Both the position numbers and the translations under genes were made by a program. This document shows, one piece after another, positions 54,802 through 57,221 of a DNA stretch of 57,221 nt. Within the stretch, counting starts at the first letter, position 1, and each line of letters begins with the position of its first letter. Under the pieces are notes generated by a model, which saw nothing but the letters and a program-made list of their open reading frames with translations, searched no databases and was not told the DNA's origin. This DNA comes from Basidiobolus meristosporus CBS 931.73 (lineage: Eukaryota; Basidiobolomycota; Basidiobolomycetes; Basidiobolales; Basidiobolaceae): contig MCFE01000567.1 of NCBI GenBank assembly GCA_002104905.1, forward strand, positions 1 through 57,221. Direction: 5' to 3'.

Positions 54802-55644
54802 GGATTGTCAGCTTTCTAGGAAACCCTGGGCGTACTTGTCGGGGTAATGTACAGTACTATGAGGAAGTCAAAAACATCCCATTAAAATCGGGCCAAACAG
54901 AAGAAAACGTCGACAGGGCAGAAAAGAGCCGCCAGCACTACGTGCGCCCAGATCTGAGAGTGGGGAATACTTACGTGGAAAGAGAAACCGGTGGTCTGTG
55001 GAGTTGGGTAAATAGAATATCGAGGTTGCCGACAGATATTAGAGAAAATATAGTATACAAAGTGGAATTCTAACGACAGAGAGAACAAGCTCACCAAAGC
55101 AAGGATTTTGGTCAAATTAAGAAATTACGAAAAAGACAAAAACAAGATGGTGGTATTTGTGCAATTGTAAGTGGGTGTTGGGTCTCTGGGTAATTGGCGC
55201 GATTCCGATGGATTTGCCCATCAATTTGGCCATCCTTGGACAATCCCATGTTATTCCTCAGAAATCATCGGATGGATTTGGGGTTGGGTGGTACAAGCCA
55301 GACGGACTGGTAAACAAATGGAATTGCGCATCCAGCGGGACGCGATCTTGACTCGCGCAACAAATCTCCATCCTCAAAATGGACTTACCATATGCGGCCT
55401 GGGTGTGCTGGATCAGGCATGTGCGTTCCCAGCAGAAACCATGTTCCGAGTGAGACGAGGAGTGGCAAATGGCGATCGCCGAAACACAGTGAACAGGAAC
55501 ACATGTTGGATTAAGATTCATTTTAATGAAATTGAGGTTTGGTGAGAATGCTGGAAGACCGTCAAGAGCAATGTAAAGTGGGATTTCTACAGGAAAGGGT
55601 AAGGGTGTGGCATGGTCATGGTCATGGGAGTAGAAAGAAGGCAT
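54802..55644. other. intergenic between PUF and Rieske genes
   Basis: Holds the PUF promoter/5' UTR and the Rieske 3' UTR; both genes point left. The plus-strand frame 55171-55545 lacks motifs and is probably chance. No TE seen. Confidence 0.5.
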
Positions 55645-56395
55645 CTATCCGATGATGAGCTGGTTGCCATCGATAGTATATTCAGGGATTTCCAAGTTAA
55701 GAGGGGCGGGTCCCTTTCTAATACGTCCAGAGATGTCGTAGTGGGAGCCGTGGCAAGGGCAATACCAGCCTCCGTAGTCTCCGGCCTCACCAATGGGCAC
55801 ACAGCCCAAATGGGTGCAGATACCAAGCATGATCATCCACTCGGGCTGTTTGGCACGCTCGGAATCTTGTTGGGGGTCTCTGAGTTCAGACACGTTCACC
55901 GAGTTGGCTTCGTTGATCTCAGCTGGGGTTCTGTGACGGATGAACACTGGCTTACCACGCCATTTGACGACGACGTTCTTGCCTTCGGGAATGTTGGCCA
56001 AATCAACCTCGACCTTGGCAAGAGCCAAGACATCAGCGGAGGCGCTGAGATTGGTGAGGAAGTCATATACGGTGGCCTTGGCCATCACGGCAGTGGCTAG
56101 ACCGGTGGTTCCCACCATGAAATAACTGAAGGCTCTGCCAGAATCTTCACCAGAGTTCTCTTTCTTGTAAGCAGAGAAGTCGGGGACCACGGTGGAGTTA
56201 CGGGAGTAGGAGGTGTGGCGCTGTTGGTAACCTAGGGAGATGCACCAGGAGTTGAGCGAAAAGAACAGAGATGGGGATGGTTGTCGTGGTCTTACCGAAA
56301 GCCTCCTTCCTGACGATGGAGGAGCAGATGGGTTTCAGAGCAGCGGAAGCCTGAAGGGAACGCTTCGCCAAGGCAGAAGTAATCAAAGAAGCCAT
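55645..56395 (-). CDS. RIP1: Rieske iron-sulfur protein of the cytochrome bc1 complex
   Basis: Two exons on minus: 56395-56296 and 56231-55645 around a 64-bp GT-AG intron; 228 residues, close to the family (yeast 215). The protein carries electrons from ubiquinol to cytochrome c1 in complex III at the inner mitochondrial membrane. The N-terminus (MASLITSALAKRSLQ) is a basic, hydroxylated mitochondrial presequence. One membrane helix at about 66-88 (YFMVGTTGLATAVMA). Hinge ASADVLALAKVEVDL. The [2Fe-2S] boxes are CTHLGC (172-177) and CPCHGSH (191-197): ligands C172, H174, C191 and H194, disulfide C177-C193; then the GPAP loop. ATG 56395 was chosen because an upstream in-frame GTG is not a likely start. 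No lesion. Confidence 0.96.
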
Positions 56396-56903
56396 CACTA
56401 AGGGTTGGGAAAACTAACGAGACAAAGGTAAGGGAAACCTCGGGGTTAGGACAATCAAACTGAGCTAGAGGTTTTCAGAAAATCCAAATACCAAAAATGG
56501 CTTTCACTGCGGGAAAGAATTTGCTACTGAGGTTGGCTCAAATTTCTCCTATTTCACAACGACCCACTCAGCATGTTGGGCCCCCACATCCCCGATCTTT
56601 TTTCACCCAGAATTTATTACTGGTCGTGGTGAAGCCCCAAACAAGTCACAAAGATTAGTGGCCCTTCCCCAAATTATATTACCACCCCGCTGCAAGCCTA
56701 GACTCGAATTTGGGCCCCCAAATCTTGATTTTCCACAAGAGGTTTAGACGATCGAGTTAACCAGGGAATTATGCTTGGTTGTCAAATGCCAAAGATCTAC
56801 AAATCCCAAGTTACACGGCATCATGAAAATTTTGAATGGATGAGAGAGCAAACATGTTCGGTCGCTAATATTAAGCTGGAGATTGGAGTGACACTGGGCA
56901 ACC
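56396..56903. promoter_or_regulatory. shared divergent promoter of RIP1 and RRF1
   Basis: 508 bp between two outward-facing mitochondrial genes. Both start codons are visible; no TATA box close to either. The arrangement could let one region coordinate two nuclear genes for mitochondria, but no specific factor site is assigned. Confidence 0.5.
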
Positions 56904-57207
56904 ATGTCTTTCTTGAGCAGTGCCCTTAGACCACTTACCCCCGCCACCGCTCGCTTCGTGTCGGGCCGAGTGGGCGTTTCCCTACTAACACACCATACCA
57001 ACTCGCTCCACCTTGAATATCAACAGCAGCGTGGCTATGCCAAGAAGAAGGGTGGGAAAGGCAAGAAGGGCGAGGAGCAAGAATCGGCCTCGGACGCCCC
57101 CGCCGCTCCTGAGTTCGATTTGTCCAAGTTTGAAGCCAAATTTGCTGATAGTGTCGAGGCGTTGAAGAGAGAATTCAACTCCATGCGTATTGGAAGAGCG
57201 AATCCTG
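56904..57207 (+). CDS. RRF1: mitochondrial ribosome recycling factor, first exon (cut by window end)
   Basis: ATG 56904; 101 codons plus one base, then a GT donor (CCTG|GTACAT) at 57208, so the gene continues beyond the window. Residues 1-45 are a Ser/Thr/Arg presequence; 46-72 a Lys/Gly and acidic linker (KKKGGKGKKGEEQE); the RRF domain begins FADSVEALKREFNSMRIGRA, matching the family helix-1 motif ALKxEFxxxRxGRANP. The factor splits post-termination mitochondrial ribosomes with EF-G2. The tracked frame past 57207 reads into the intron and stops. Confidence 0.9.
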
Positions 57208-57221
57208 GTACATAGTGTTGG

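Noticed and set aside
55171-55545. Plus-strand frame between PUF and RIP1
   Set aside because: No family motif, Trp/Arg-rich chance composition, lies in the RIP1 3' region.

Overview
The window looks like a nuclear contig from a filamentous fungus. The right end (about 51.4-57.2 kb) is a GC- and CpG-rich gene island with short GT-AG introns. It holds three conserved single-copy genes: a Puf4-like Pumilio RNA-binding protein, the mitochondrial Rieske iron-sulfur protein of complex III, and the first exon of a mitochondrial ribosome recycling factor. The Rieske protein and the TE load would fit a basidiomycete (a rust-type repeat-rich genome is one option), but lineage is an inference and an early-diverging fungus is not excluded.

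The left 51 kb is AT-rich, CpG-poor and almost entirely nested transposable elements. By cross-comparing the window with itself I can define these families: copia-1 (Ty1/copia, 350-bp TGTTGTAA...TTACAACA LTR; one nearly intact copy at 36425-41086, three broken copies and loose LTRs); copia-2 (21532-29679 minus, and a wreck at 7075-8390); gypsy-1 (10921-15214 minus, two solo LTRs); gypsy-2, a chromodomain-type Ty3/gypsy (42290-45620 minus, with LTR/gag pieces at 4957-5785, 17711-18090 and 45810-47030); retro-3, a gag-protease element without visible RT (pieces near 6, 7, 18, 30, 34 and 50.3 kb); a Tnp2-type (CACTA/EnSpm-like) DNA transposon in at least eight broken pieces; and a PIF/Harbinger-type DNA transposon at 23868-27306 with matched ends, an intact DDE transposase and a divergently transcribed companion gene. 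Foldback non-autonomous repeats at 15965-17592 and 31982-32608 carry the same termini as the Harbinger element.

The insertions can be ordered. Gypsy-1 sits inside a Tnp2 copy and itself holds an inverted solo LTR. Copia-1 sits inside another Tnp2 copy with a perfect CTTAT target duplication. The Harbinger element and a solo gypsy-1 LTR both sit inside copia-2. Most old copies carry decay by G-to-A type changes (Trp to stop, catalytic Asp to Asn), consistent with cytosine deamination.

The most striking mechanistic signal is in the copia families. The primer-binding site directly after the 5' LTR is complementary to the anticodon loop of initiator tRNA-Met, and the gag ATG lies inside that site, so the same three bases serve as start codon and as the pairing partner of the CAU anticodon. 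The second is the two-gene Harbinger element, whose left half (companion gene) is CpG-rich while its right half (transposase) is CpG-poor.

I see no tRNA, rRNA or CRISPR array.
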